A stretch of 64,000 nt of DNA from CAYVUV01 sp964455095 (GTDB lineage Bacteria; Desulfobacterota; Binatia; HRBIN30; CADEER01): NCBI GenBank assembly GCA_964455095.1, contig CAYVUV010000077.1:3050-67049 (forward strand), in the 5' to 3' direction. Below, in pieces: positions 43,032 through 51,733 of this stretch. The position numbers and the translations under genes were made by a program. Every line of letters starts with the position of its first letter. The first letter of the stretch is position 1. The notes under the pieces are model-generated. The model saw only the letters and a list, made by a program, of their open reading frames with translations, was not told the origin of the DNA and ran no database searches.

Positions 43032-44788
43032 GCTCACCACACCTGCGGCGCATGGTCCGCTACCTGCGCCCGTATCTGTGGCCGCACTTCGCCGGCGCCA
43101 TGGTGTGCATGGTGCTCTTCAGCGCCACCACCGGCGTCATGCCGTTTCTGGTGCGCGCCATCTTCGACGACATCTTCACCCGCAAGGACGTCGCCATGTT
43201 GCGGCTCCTGCCCGGGGTGATCATCGCCACGTTCATCGCCCGCGGCGTGCTGCAATTTGGCAGCAACTACCTCAGCGACTACGTCGGCAACCGCATCGTC
43301 ACCGACCTGCGCAACGAGACCAACGACCACATCCAGCGCCTCTCGCTCGAGTTCTTCAACCGCCATCCCACCGGCACGCTGCTGTCGCGCGTCACCAATG
43401 ACGTGTTCATGGTCGGCATGGCGTTGACCGACACCGTCGCCACGGTGCTGAAAGACAGCGTCTCGCTGCTGGTGCTGATCTGCGTCGCGTTCTGGCACGA
43501 TTGGCTGCTGTCGCTGATCGCCTTCGTCGTCTTCCCCGCCTCGGTGCTGCCGATCGTGCGGCTGTCGAAGAAGCTGCGCCGTTTCGCCCGCAAGCGCCAG
43601 GTGTCGCTCGGCAAGCTCACCGCGCTGCTGCAGGAGACCGTGCAGGGCAATCGCGTCGTCAAGGCGTTCGGCATGGAGGAGTACGAGCGGCGGCGCTTCG
43701 CCGACGAGAGCGAGGCGCTCTTTCGGCTGGCGATGCAGGTGACGCGCATCCGCGCCTTCACGACGCCGATGCTCGAGATCCTGGCCGCGTTCGGCATCGC
43801 CGGGGTGGTCTGGTACGGCGGCCACAGTGTCGTCAATGGCGGCCGCACGCAGGGGGCTTTCCTCGCCTTCCTCACCGCGATGTTCCTGCTCTACGAACCG
43901 TTCAAGACGCTGGGCAAAGCCAATACGGTCGTGCAGCAGGGGTTGGCGGCCGCGGACCGCGTCTTTGAAGTGCTCGACACGGTGCCGGCGGTGCAGGACC
44001 GGCCGCGGGCGCAGGTGCTGCAGGGCGTGGGCGAGGGCCTCGAGTTCGTCGACGTGACGTTCGCCTACGAGGTCGAACCGGTACTCCAGCACATCGACCT
44101 CAGCATCCGCCGCGGCGAGCTCGTCGCGCTGGTCGGCCCGAGCGGCGGCGGCAAGAGCACGCTCGCCGATCTGGTGTTGCGCTTCTACGACGTCACCGGC
44201 GGCGCCATCCGCCTCGATGGGGTCGACATTCGCAACCTCACCCTCTCCAGCCTGCGCGCCCATCTCGCGCTCGTCACGCAGCACACGTTTTTGTTCAACG
44301 ACACCGTGCGCAACAACATCGCCTACGGGTCGATCGACCAGAGCATGGAGGCGATCATCGAAGCGGCCCAGGCGGCGTATGCGCACGAGTTCATCATGGA
44401 GCTGCCGGACGGCTACGACACGATGATCGGCGAGCTCGGGCTGCGCCTGTCGGGCGGCCAGCGCCAGCGCATTGCGATCGCCCGCGCCCTGCTCAAGAAC
44501 GCCCCGATCCTGGTGCTCGACGAGGCGACGTCGGCGCTCGACAATGAGTCCGAACGGCTGGTTCAGCGCGCGCTCGACACCCTGATGCAGGGGCGCACCA
44601 CGCTGGTGATCGCGCACCGGCTGTCGACCATTCGCTCCGCCGACCGCATCGTCGTGCTGGTGCGCGGCCAGATCGTCGAGCAGGGGACGCACGAGCAGCT
44701 GCTGGCCCTCAATGCCGAGTACCGCAAGCTGCACGACCTGCAGTTCGCCAGCCCGGCCGAGGTGGCCGAGGAGCCGGCGCTCCAGTGA
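43028..44788 (+). CDS. msbA: Lipid A export ATP-binding/permease MsbA-like
   Basis: A 586-residue half-transporter with six N-terminal spans (for example GAMVCMVLFSATTGVMPFLV; LLVLICVAFWHDWLLSLIAFVVFPASVL) and a C-terminal ATPase. Walker A is GPSGGGKSTL, signature LSGGQRQRI, Walker B ILVLDEATSALD. The protein works as a homodimer and flips lipid A-core to the outer leaflet. The ATG at 43028 overlaps the lpxB stop by four bases. The lipid A context supports MsbA over a general drug exporter. Confidence 0.93.
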   Translation: MSSPHLRRMVRYLRPYLWPHFAGAMVCMVLFSATTGVMPFLVRAIFDDIFTRKDVAMLRLLPGVIIATFIARGVLQFGSNYLSDYVGNRIVTDLRNETNDHIQRLSLEFFNRHPTGTLLSRVTNDVFMVGMALTDTVATVLKDSVSLLVLICVAFWHDWLLSLIAFVVFPASVLPIVRLSKKLRRFARKRQVSLGKLTALLQETVQGNRVVKAFGMEEYERRRFADESEALFRLAMQVTRIRAFTTPMLEILAAFGIAGVVWYGGHSVVNGGRTQGAFLAFLTAMFLLYEPFKTLGKANTVVQQGLAAADRVFEVLDTVPAVQDRPRAQVLQGVGEGLEFVDVTFAYEVEPVLQHIDLSIRRGELVALVGPSGGGKSTLADLVLRFYDVTGGAIRLDGVDIRNLTLSSLRAHLALVTQHTFLFNDTVRNNIAYGSIDQSMEAIIEAAQAAYAHEFIMELPDGYDTMIGELGLRLSGGQRQRIAIARALLKNAPILVLDEATSALDNESERLVQRALDTLMQGRTTLVIAHRLSTIRSADRIVVLVRGQIVEQGTHEQLLALNAEYRKLHDLQFASPAEVAEEPALQ

Positions 44789-44798
44789 GCGCGCGGTC

Positions 44799-45491
44799 GT
44801 GAGCAGCCGGTCCACCCGCCGCCGCTCGCGCTGGCGCCAGCCGTTGCTGCGCCTGCTGACGCGCCTCGCACCGCCGGTGGTGTCCGCCGCGCTGCGCCTG
44901 CTGAGTTGGACGCTGCGCCCGCGCTTCATCAACGATCAACCGCTGCGCGCCGTGTTGGCGAGCGGCGAGGCCGTCATCGTCGCGTTCTGGCACAATCGAC
45001 TGCTGATGATGCCACTGGTCGCGCCCGGCCAGCGTTTCTGCATCATGGTGAGCCAGCACCGCGATGGCGAGATCGCCACCCGCGCCCTGGCCGGGTGGGG
45101 CATTCGCACCGTGCGCGGCTCGACGACGCGCGGCGGGGTCGGCGGCTTCCTGCGCCTGCTCGATGCCTTCCGCGGCGGCTACACGTTGGCCGTCGTGCCC
45201 GACGGACCGCGCGGGCCGCGCTACGTGGCCAAACCGGGCGTGATCCGGCTCGCCAAGGCAACCGGAGCGCCGATCTATCCGGTCACCTTCGCCGCCCGGC
45301 GCGCCACCCGCTTGCGCAGTTGGGATCGCTTGATCATCCCGTGGCCGTTCACGCGCGTCGCCATCGTGGTCGGAGCGCCGTTGCACGTCGGTCGCGAGGC
45401 GAACGCCGCGCAGCTCGAGGCCGATCGGTTGACACTCGAACGCCGCCTGGCTGAGCTGGCCGGTGCCGCCGAGACCGCCCTTGCCGACTGA
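44799..45491 (+). CDS. DUF374 lysophospholipid acyltransferase-like protein
   Basis: A 230-residue protein with an arginine-rich start and the acyltransferase-like motifs IVAFWHNRLLMMP, MVSQHRDGEIA, VRGSTTRGG and VVPDGPRGPRYVAKPG. DUF374 proteins in lipid A operons are thought to act as inner-membrane acyltransferases, possibly a secondary lipid A acyltransferase in place of LpxL/LpxM. Start is a GTG at 44799; the frame upstream is in the msbA region. waaA follows, overlapping its end. Confidence 0.88.
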   Translation: MSSRSTRRRSRWRQPLLRLLTRLAPPVVSAALRLLSWTLRPRFINDQPLRAVLASGEAVIVAFWHNRLLMMPLVAPGQRFCIMVSQHRDGEIATRALAGWGIRTVRGSTTRGGVGGFLRLLDAFRGGYTLAVVPDGPRGPRYVAKPGVIRLAKATGAPIYPVTFAARRATRLRSWDRLIIPWPFTRVAIVVGAPLHVGREANAAQLEADRLTLERRLAELAGAAETALAD

Positions 45492-46773
45492 GCGCTCCGC
45501 GGCGGAGCGGCTGGCCGAAGCGGCGTACGAGGCCGCGGCCGCCGTGGCCGCGCTGCTCTGCGTGCCGGCGTGGCCACTGCTGCGTCGACGCGGGCTGGCC
45601 GAGGGCATCGGCGAACGACTCGGCCGCCTGCCGCCTGCCGCGTTGCACCTGCCGGCGGCGCCGCTGTGGATCCATGCCGCCTCGGTCGGCGAAACCCGTG
45701 CCGCGGCGCCGCTGGTCGCCGAGCTGCGCCGCCGCTGTCCGAGCATCCCCCTGGTGGTGTCGGCCACCACCGCAACCGGGCGCGCCGTGGCGGCCGCCGA
45801 GCTCCATCCCGACGTGGCGATGCTCTTGCCGATCGACGCGCTGCGGATCATCGAGCGCGTCTTCTGCCGCCTGCGGCCGCGCGGGCTGATCCTGGTCGAG
45901 ACCGAGATCTGGCCCGGCATGCTGCGCGCCGCGCAGCGCGTCGGAGCGCCGGCGGTGATGGTCAGCGGCCGCCTGTCGGCGCGCACGCTCGCGCGCTACC
46001 GCTGGGCCGGGCCGCTGTTCCGCGGTGCGGTGCGGCGCCTGAGCGCGTTGGGCATGCAGAGCGCGGGCGACGCCGAGCGCATCATTGCGCTCGGGGCGCT
46101 GCCCACGCGCGTGCAGGTCACCGGCAACCTGAAGGGGAGCGCCGCGCCGGCGCCGGCAGACGCGCCGCCGCTGGCCGGTCTGGGCCGCCGCCCGGCGTTG
46201 GTCGCGGCGAGCACGCAGCCGGGCGAAGAGGAGTTCGTTCTCGCCGCCAGCGCCGGGCTCTGGGAGGGGCGGCGCGACCTGCTGTTGATCCTGGCGCCGC
46301 GCCGCCCCGAGCGCTTCGACGCGGTCGAGCGGCTGGTGGCGGAGGCCGGCATGCGCTATCAGCGCCGCAGCCGTATGGGCAGCCAGCTCGACCCCGACAC
46401 CCAGGTGCTTCTGCTCGACACGATCGGCGAGCTGCCGCGCCATCTCACGACCGCTACGGCCGCGTTCGTCGGCGGGACGGTCGCGCCGCTCGGTGGCCAC
46501 AATGTCCTGGAGCCCGCCGCCTGCGCCGTTGCGGTCGCCTTCGGCCCGCACACGGCCAACGTCGGCGAGGCAGCGGCGGCGTTGGTCGCCGGCGGTGGCG
46601 CGGTGGAAGTTCGCACGCCGGCCGAGCTGGGCGACTTCTGGCGACGCATGCTGGCGCGGCCCGCCGAGGCCGCGGCGATGGGAGCGCGCGCACGTGCCGT
46701 GGCGGCGGAGCGCGCCGCGGCCCTGCCGCGCACCTGGGCGCTGATCGCCGGGCCGCTGGGGCTGCCCGCATGA
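45463..46773 (+). CDS. waaA: 3-deoxy-D-manno-octulosonic acid transferase WaaA (KdtA)
   Basis: A 436-residue GT30 enzyme. The N-terminal membrane-associated helix is AAYEAAAAVAALLCVPAWPLL; then come IHAASVGETRAA, the catalytic LVETEIWPGML (Glu), MVSGRLSARTLARY, TGNLKG and GGTVAPLGGHNVLEPAA. It transfers one or more Kdo residues from CMP-Kdo to lipid IVA. The start could be GTG 45463 or TTG 45481, both inside the end of the DUF374 gene. Confidence 0.95.
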   Translation: MPPRPPLPTERSAAERLAEAAYEAAAAVAALLCVPAWPLLRRRGLAEGIGERLGRLPPAALHLPAAPLWIHAASVGETRAAAPLVAELRRRCPSIPLVVSATTATGRAVAAAELHPDVAMLLPIDALRIIERVFCRLRPRGLILVETEIWPGMLRAAQRVGAPAVMVSGRLSARTLARYRWAGPLFRGAVRRLSALGMQSAGDAERIIALGALPTRVQVTGNLKGSAAPAPADAPPLAGLGRRPALVAASTQPGEEEFVLAASAGLWEGRRDLLLILAPRRPERFDAVERLVAEAGMRYQRRSRMGSQLDPDTQVLLLDTIGELPRHLTTATAAFVGGTVAPLGGHNVLEPAACAVAVAFGPHTANVGEAAAALVAGGGAVEVRTPAELGDFWRRMLARPAEAAAMGARARAVAAERAAALPRTWALIAGPLGLPA

Positions 46774-47852
46774 GCTTGAGCGAGCGCGTCCGCGAATCGG
46801 TCTGGCCGCGGCGCGGTTGGTTCGGCCGCGCCGGGTACGCCGTCTTGCGCCCGCTCAGCGCCTTGTTCGGCGTCGGCGTCGGGCTGCGCAATCTCGGCTA
46901 TCGCCTCGGTGTCCTGCGCGTGCGCCGCGCCGCGATGCCGATCGTCAGCGTCGGCAATCTCTGCGTCGGCGGCACCGGCAAGACGCCGTTCACCCTCTGG
47001 CTTGCCCGCAGCCTGGCGGCGCGCGGTGTCCGCGTCGGCATTCTGTCGCGCGGCTACGGCGGCTCGGCGCGCGGTGTGACGATCGTGTCGCGTGGGGCGG
47101 GACCGGAGGTCGATCCGGAACAGGTCGGCGACGAGCCGGTGATGCTGGCGAGGAGCTTCGCCGGCCCGGTGGTGACGGCGGCCCGGCGCATCGAGGGGGC
47201 CGCCGCAATGGCCGAGCTCGGTTGCGAGCTCGTTGTACTGGACGACGGCTTTCAGCACCGCGCCATCGCGCGCGCCTTCGACATCGTATTGGTCGACGGC
47301 CGGCGCGGGCCGCTGTTGCCGGCGGGGCCGATGCGCGAGCGGCCGAGCGCGCTGCGCCGCGCCGATGCGGTCGTATTGGTCGAGCGCGAGGACACCGCGC
47401 CGACGGCCGTGCCGGCCGCCGCGGCCGCCAAGCTCGTCTGTCACATGCGCATGGAGCCGGCGGCGCTGGTGGAGTCGGTCGATCGCCAATGGCTGGAACG
47501 GCCGCTGTCGTGGCTGGCGGGGCAGCGCGTCGTGGCGGTGGCCGGCATCGCGCGGCCGGAGGGGTTCTACGCGCTGTTGCGCCGTTGGGAGGCGGTGATC
47601 GAAGAAGTGTTCGAGTTTCCCGACCACCACCGCTACACACGCCAGGACTGGCAACAGATCGCGCGCAGCAGCCTGCAAGCCGATATGGTCGTCACGACCG
47701 AGAAGGATCTCGTCAAGTTGACGGCCTTTCCCTTTGCAACCGGTAAGCTCCTTGCGCTACGCATAGTGCCGCAGGTGGACCGGGCGGAGGAGTTGATCGA
47801 CGCGATCCTCGCCAAAGCGGATCTGCCGTCGCACGCGGGAGGAAAAGCATAA
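46770..47852 (+). CDS. lpxK: Tetraacyldisaccharide 4'-kinase LpxK
   Basis: A 360-residue P-loop kinase. An N-terminal membrane-associated helix is followed by IVSVGNLCVGGTGKTPFTLWLA (P-loop), ILSRGYGG, VGDEPVMLA, VLDDGFQHRAIARAFDIVLVDGRR and the VTTEKDLVKL near the C-terminus. It phosphorylates the 4' position of the lipid A disaccharide. The ATG at 46770 overlaps the waaA stop by four bases, and its TAA overlaps the next ATG (TAATG). Confidence 0.95.
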   Translation: MSLSERVRESVWPRRGWFGRAGYAVLRPLSALFGVGVGLRNLGYRLGVLRVRRAAMPIVSVGNLCVGGTGKTPFTLWLARSLAARGVRVGILSRGYGGSARGVTIVSRGAGPEVDPEQVGDEPVMLARSFAGPVVTAARRIEGAAAMAELGCELVVLDDGFQHRAIARAFDIVLVDGRRGPLLPAGPMRERPSALRRADAVVLVEREDTAPTAVPAAAAAKLVCHMRMEPAALVESVDRQWLERPLSWLAGQRVVAVAGIARPEGFYALLRRWEAVIEEVFEFPDHHRYTRQDWQQIARSSLQADMVVTTEKDLVKLTAFPFATGKLLALRIVPQVDRAEELIDAILAKADLPSHAGGKA

Positions 47853-48025
47853 TGGCAATCAGTCGCGAACTACTCGAAATTCTGGCCTGTCCGAAGTGCA
47901 AGGGCGACATTCACTTGAACGACGCGCAAGACGGCTTGGTGTGCGATGCGTGCAAGTTGCTCTACCCGATCAAGGACGACATCCCGGTGATGCTGATCGA
48001 CGAAGCCGTCCGCCTGCAGCCTTGA
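47852..48025 (+). CDS. Trm112-family zinc-ribbon protein (YcaR-like)
   Basis: A 57-residue protein. It starts MAISRELLEILACPKCKG and has CDACKLLYPIKDDIPVMLID, giving two CxxC pairs for zinc and the YPI..DIPVML tail of the family. In E. coli the homologue YcaR lies next to lpxK. Trm112 proteins activate methyltransferases; the partner of the bacterial form is not settled. GGGAGG lies 8 bases upstream. Confidence 0.92.
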   Translation: MAISRELLEILACPKCKGDIHLNDAQDGLVCDACKLLYPIKDDIPVMLIDEAVRLQP

Positions 48026-48774
48026 CGCCCCCGGCGCGGCGGTGCGTGCCGCCCGGGTTCGTCCCCATCCGGCGCGGGCGGCTGCGCGGGTTGGTGCGCG
48101 CCGACGTCAGCGCCGCCGTGCTGCCGTTGCTCGAGCAGTGGGCGGCGGGTCGTTTGCCCGCGGCGCGGCCGTTGGCGGGCGGGCGCGGCGGTGTCGGCGC
48201 CTACGACCTGATGCCGGGCTTGCACGTCGTGCTGCGCCCGTATCGGCGCGGCGGGCTGGTGCGGCACTTCAGCCGCCAGCTCTACTGCGGCGTTTCACCG
48301 CGCCCGCTGCGCGAGCTGCGCGTCACCGCGCATCTGCGCGCCCTCGGCGTGCCGACGCTCGAACCGCTGGCGGCCGGCGTGCGCTGGGTACTGCCCGGCT
48401 GCTACCGCGGGGCCCTGGTGTCGCGCGAGCTGCCGCTGGCCGTCAACCTGTGGCAGTACCTGCGCGCCGTCGAGGCGCCCGAGCGCGAGCAGGTGTGTCG
48501 CGACGCGGCGGCCGTGACACGGCGCTTTCACGATGCCGGGGCCGTCCACCCGGATCTCAATCTACAGAACTACCTGGTTCAGCGCGGGCCGCGCGGCCGT
48601 GAAGTGCTCATCATCGACTGCGACCGCGTCCGGCTGCGCCGCGTCACGACGCGCGATCGCGAAGCGGCGTTCGCGCGCATCTGCCGCTCGATCCGCCGCC
48701 TCGATCCCACCGCCGAGGTCACGACCCTCGGCTGCGTCGAAGCCCTGCGCGAGATCGCGCTCGCTCCGTCCTGA
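48022..48774 (+). CDS. Lipopolysaccharide (Kdo) kinase family protein
   Basis: A 250-residue protein kinase-like fold. The catalytic loop is AGAVHPDLNLQNYLV and the metal-binding segment LIIDCDRVRLRRV, as in KdkA/WaaP-type LPS kinases. The N-terminal region has HFSRQLYCGVSPRPLRELRVTAHLRALGVPTLEPLA, typical of the family. It likely phosphorylates Kdo on lipid A-core. The TTG at 48022 overlaps the Trm112 stop (TTGA); a GTG at 48046 is an alternative start. It ends the lipid A operon, convergent with the 3D-domain gene. Confidence 0.85.
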   Translation: MTPPARRCVPPGFVPIRRGRLRGLVRADVSAAVLPLLEQWAAGRLPAARPLAGGRGGVGAYDLMPGLHVVLRPYRRGGLVRHFSRQLYCGVSPRPLRELRVTAHLRALGVPTLEPLAAGVRWVLPGCYRGALVSRELPLAVNLWQYLRAVEAPEREQVCRDAAAVTRRFHDAGAVHPDLNLQNYLVQRGPRGREVLIIDCDRVRLRRVTTRDREAAFARICRSIRRLDPTAEVTTLGCVEALREIALAPS

Positions 48775-48781
48775 CAATTTT

Positions 48782-49234
48782 CTATTTCGACGAGCGCTCG
48801 CGGTCGGCGTACTCGAGCACTTCGACGGTGACGTGCTTGTTGCCGAAGCGCTTCGCCTCGGCATCGTTGGCGAGGTAGATGTCGATCTCCCGCCCGTCGA
48901 TCTTGCGGCCGGTGTCCTCCACAACGTACTCGCCGTTGTACGGCCCGGCGCCACTGACGCGGATACGACTGCCGAGCGGCAGCACCGCCGGATCGGCCGC
49001 GACGATGCCCTTGCGCGTCGAGACGCCCGATGCGGTACGGCCCTCGATCGAATAGGCGGTGGCGTGAAAGGTCATCCGCTCCGCGCCGGCGTGCGGCACT
49101 TCCGGCACCGGGACCTGGGCGGGCGGGGGCGGAATCGGTTGGGGTGGGACCGCGCCCGTGCTGCAGCCTGCCGCGTACCAGGCGACCAGCACCGCGAACA
49201 CCCAGAGCATCACCGGTTGACGTCGTCGGGTCAT
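48782..49234 (-). CDS. 3D-domain lipoprotein
   Basis: A 150-residue protein. The N-terminus MTRRRQPVMLWVFAVLVAWYAAGCS ends in a lipobox-like YAAGC, so it is probably a lipoprotein. A proline-rich link (PPQPIPPPPAQVPVPEVP) is followed by a 3D domain: ATAYSIEGRTASG, GIVAADPAVLPLGSRIRV, YVVEDTGRKIDGREIDIY, with the three Asp residues that name the family. The domain is found in lytic transglycosylase-like (MltA/RpfB) enzymes acting on peptidoglycan. The ATG at 49234 begins the signal peptide; the longer frame to 49375 is not supported. Confidence 0.85.
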   Translation of the reverse strand: MTRRRQPVMLWVFAVLVAWYAAGCSTGAVPPQPIPPPPAQVPVPEVPHAGAERMTFHATAYSIEGRTASGVSTRKGIVAADPAVLPLGSRIRVSGAGPYNGEYVVEDTGRKIDGREIDIYLANDAEAKRFGNKHVTVEVLEYADRERSSK

Positions 49235-49358
49235 GCTCAGGTGTTTGAGCGAGAATCGTGCCGGGGCGGTCGTGGGCCTGATGAAGGTGTTCGAAGCCCA
49301 GTCAGCGGCAAAGCGTACAGGCGACACGCGCCGGTGGCTGCAGACCTTACCGCACTTG

Positions 49359-49387
49359 GGCGGAGCGCCCCCCACGGGCGCTCCGCC
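49359..49387 (-). terminator. Hairpin after lon
   Basis: A perfect 12-base-pair stem (GGCGGAGCGCCC with GGGCGCTCCGCC) and a 5-base loop, in the gap between lon and the 3D-domain gene, 7 bases past the lon stop. No T-run follows, so termination strength is uncertain. Confidence 0.65.
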
Positions 49388-49393
49388 TCTGGC

Positions 49394-51676
49394 TCAGGCC
49401 GCGAGGGCGTGCTCGTGCGGTTCGAGCGCCAGGGTCAGGACCTCATCAACGGAGCTCACCGGATGGAAACGCAGCGCGTTGCGCACGTCGGCCGGTAGCT
49501 CGTCGAGGTCGGCGCGGTTGCGCTCCGGCAGGATGATGTCGGTCAATCCCGCCGCATGCGCCGCCAGGACCTTCTGCTTGGCGCCGCCGATCGGCAGCAC
49601 GCGACCCTGGAGAGTCACCTCGCCGGTCATGCCGACGGTGTGTCGCACCGGACGGCCGGTGAGCAGCGAGGCGAGGGCCGTGACCATGGTGATGCCGGCG
49701 CTCGGGCCGTCCTTGGGGATGGCGCCGGCGGGAACGTGGACGTGGAACTCGCGGCGGTCGAAGGCGCCCGCGTCGATGCCGAGCGCCGCGGCGTGGCTGC
49801 GCACATACGTCAACGCGATGCGCGCCGACTCCTTCATGACGTCGCCAAGCTGGCCGGTCAGGACGAGCCCGTCGCTGCCGTCCATCGCCGCCGCTTCGAT
49901 GAAGAGCACGTCGCCGCCGGTCGATGTCACGGCCAGACCGGTCGCGACCCCCGGCACCGCCGTGCGCGCGGCAGACTCCTGGAAGAATTTCTGACGGCCG
50001 AGCGCTTCGTGGACGACGGCGTCGTCGATGGCGATCGGTCCGGCCGCCGGATCCGCGGCGATGCGCGTCGCGGTCTTGCGCAGCAACGTGCCGAGCTCGC
50101 GCTCGAGCTGGCGGACACCGGCTTCACGCGTGTACTCGGTGATGACCGCGCGCAGCACGGCGTCATCGACGCTGACTTCGTCCGGCCGCAACCCGTTGCG
50201 CTCCACCTGGCGCGGCCAGAGGTAGCCGCGCGCGATGGCGAGCTTCTCCTCGACCGTGTAGCCGTCGAAGCGGATCACTTCCATGCGGTCGACGAGCGGG
50301 CCGGGGATGGTATCGGCCACGTTGGCCGTGGCGACGAAGAGCACTTGCGAGAGGTCGAGCTCGACGTCGAGGTAGTGGTCGCGGAAGGAGTGGTTCTGCG
50401 CCGGATCGAGCACCTCGAGCAGCGCCGCGGAGGGATCGCCGCGCCAGTCGGCGCCGACCTTGTCGACCTCGTCGAGCATGATGACGGGGTTCATGGTCCC
50501 GGCGTCGCGCAGGGCGCGGACCAGGCGGCCGGGCAGGGCGCCGATGTAGGTGCGCCGGTGGCCGCGAATCTCCGCCTCGTCGCGCACGCCGCCGAGCGAC
50601 ATGCGGACGAACTGGCGCCCGGTGGCGCGCGCGATCGATTCGCCGATCGACGTCTTGCCCGTGCCGGGCGGGCCGATGAGGGTCAGGATGACGCCCGAAC
50701 GGCGATCGTCGGGGACGCCGCGCTCGGCGCGCAGCTTGCGCACCGCCAGGTACTCGGTGATGCGCTCCTTCACATCGTCGAGGCCGGCGTGATCGGCGTC
50801 GAGCACTTCCCGTGCGTGAACCGGGTCGAGCCGCTCCTCGGAGCGCTTGCCCCACGGCACCGCGAGCAGCCAATCGAGGTAGGTGCGGATCATCGACGAC
50901 TCGGGGCTCTGCTCGCCCATGCGCTCCAGCCGCCCGAGCTCGCGCTCGGCCTGAGCGCGCACGGCGTCGGGCATGCCTGCGTCGGCGATCTTCTGGCGAT
51001 ACTCGCTGGCGACCTGCGTCTCATCCTCGCCGAGCTCCTTGCGGATCGAGTCCATCTGCCGGCGCAGAAAGTAATCGCGCTGCTGCTTTTGGGAGCCGGA
51101 CTCGACGTCCTCGCGGATGCGCTTGCGCACCTGCAGCTCCGCCAAGCGCTCGCGCTGCAGCCGCACGGCGAGGGTCAGCCGCTCCACCACGTCGAGGGTC
51201 TCGAGCAACTGCACCTTTTGCGCGAAGGAGAGTTCGGGCGAGTAGCCCGAGGTGTCGGCGAGCGGTCCGGGCTTGGTGATCGAGCGCAAGAAGGCGGCCA
51301 CGCGGCCGTCATCGCCGCGCAGCTCGAGGATCTCGAGCAGCAGCGCGCGGTACTCTCGCTCGAGCTCGGCGGTGTGGCTCGGCGCCGGTGTCTGGTCGGG
51401 CTTTGCCTCGACCTCGACGACGAGGTGGCCGGCGGCGGCGGTGCTGGCGGCGCCGGCGACGCCGCGATGCAGCCCGGTCAGCACGACGGCGCGCCCGCCG
51501 CCCGGCAGCCGGACCTGCTCGCTCACTTCGGCGACGACGCCGACAGAGGCGTAATCCTTGTCATGCCGCGGCACGAGGAAGACGCGTTCCTCGTCACCGA
51601 TTTCCACCGGCAGAGTGACGGTCATGGCGGGAAATACGACGGTCTCATCGAGGGGTATTAGTCTGAGTCGCTCCAT
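49394..51676 (-). CDS. lon: ATP-dependent protease Lon
   Basis: A 760-residue protease, about the length of LonA with a short N-domain. N-domain start LRLIPLDETVVFPAMTVTLPV; coiled-coil region; AAA+ domain with Walker A GPPGTGKTS and Walker B VIMLDEVDKV; and a C-terminal peptidase with catalytic Ser in PKDGPSAG and Lys in GGAKQKVLAAH. It degrades misfolded and regulatory proteins in the cytosol. The ATG at 51676 is followed by the typical MERLRLIPL start. Upstream is a short gap with a TTGACA at 51714-51709 and a poor -10 box. Confidence 0.97.
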   Translation of the reverse strand: MERLRLIPLDETVVFPAMTVTLPVEIGDEERVFLVPRHDKDYASVGVVAEVSEQVRLPGGGRAVVLTGLHRGVAGAASTAAAGHLVVEVEAKPDQTPAPSHTAELEREYRALLLEILELRGDDGRVAAFLRSITKPGPLADTSGYSPELSFAQKVQLLETLDVVERLTLAVRLQRERLAELQVRKRIREDVESGSQKQQRDYFLRRQMDSIRKELGEDETQVASEYRQKIADAGMPDAVRAQAERELGRLERMGEQSPESSMIRTYLDWLLAVPWGKRSEERLDPVHAREVLDADHAGLDDVKERITEYLAVRKLRAERGVPDDRRSGVILTLIGPPGTGKTSIGESIARATGRQFVRMSLGGVRDEAEIRGHRRTYIGALPGRLVRALRDAGTMNPVIMLDEVDKVGADWRGDPSAALLEVLDPAQNHSFRDHYLDVELDLSQVLFVATANVADTIPGPLVDRMEVIRFDGYTVEEKLAIARGYLWPRQVERNGLRPDEVSVDDAVLRAVITEYTREAGVRQLERELGTLLRKTATRIAADPAAGPIAIDDAVVHEALGRQKFFQESAARTAVPGVATGLAVTSTGGDVLFIEAAAMDGSDGLVLTGQLGDVMKESARIALTYVRSHAAALGIDAGAFDRREFHVHVPAGAIPKDGPSAGITMVTALASLLTGRPVRHTVGMTGEVTLQGRVLPIGGAKQKVLAAHAAGLTDIILPERNRADLDELPADVRNALRFHPVSSVDEVLTLALEPHEHALAA

Positions 51677-51733
51677 TGGACTGTCGAACTTAAGTCGGCT
51701 CGGCGGGTTGTCAACGCCGCGCCGCCTTGTCTT

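Noticed and set aside
51686..51714. Promoter-like pair before lon (minus strand)
   Set aside because: The -35 box is perfect, but the best -10 (TAAGTT) is poor and would place the transcript start within a few bases of the ATG.
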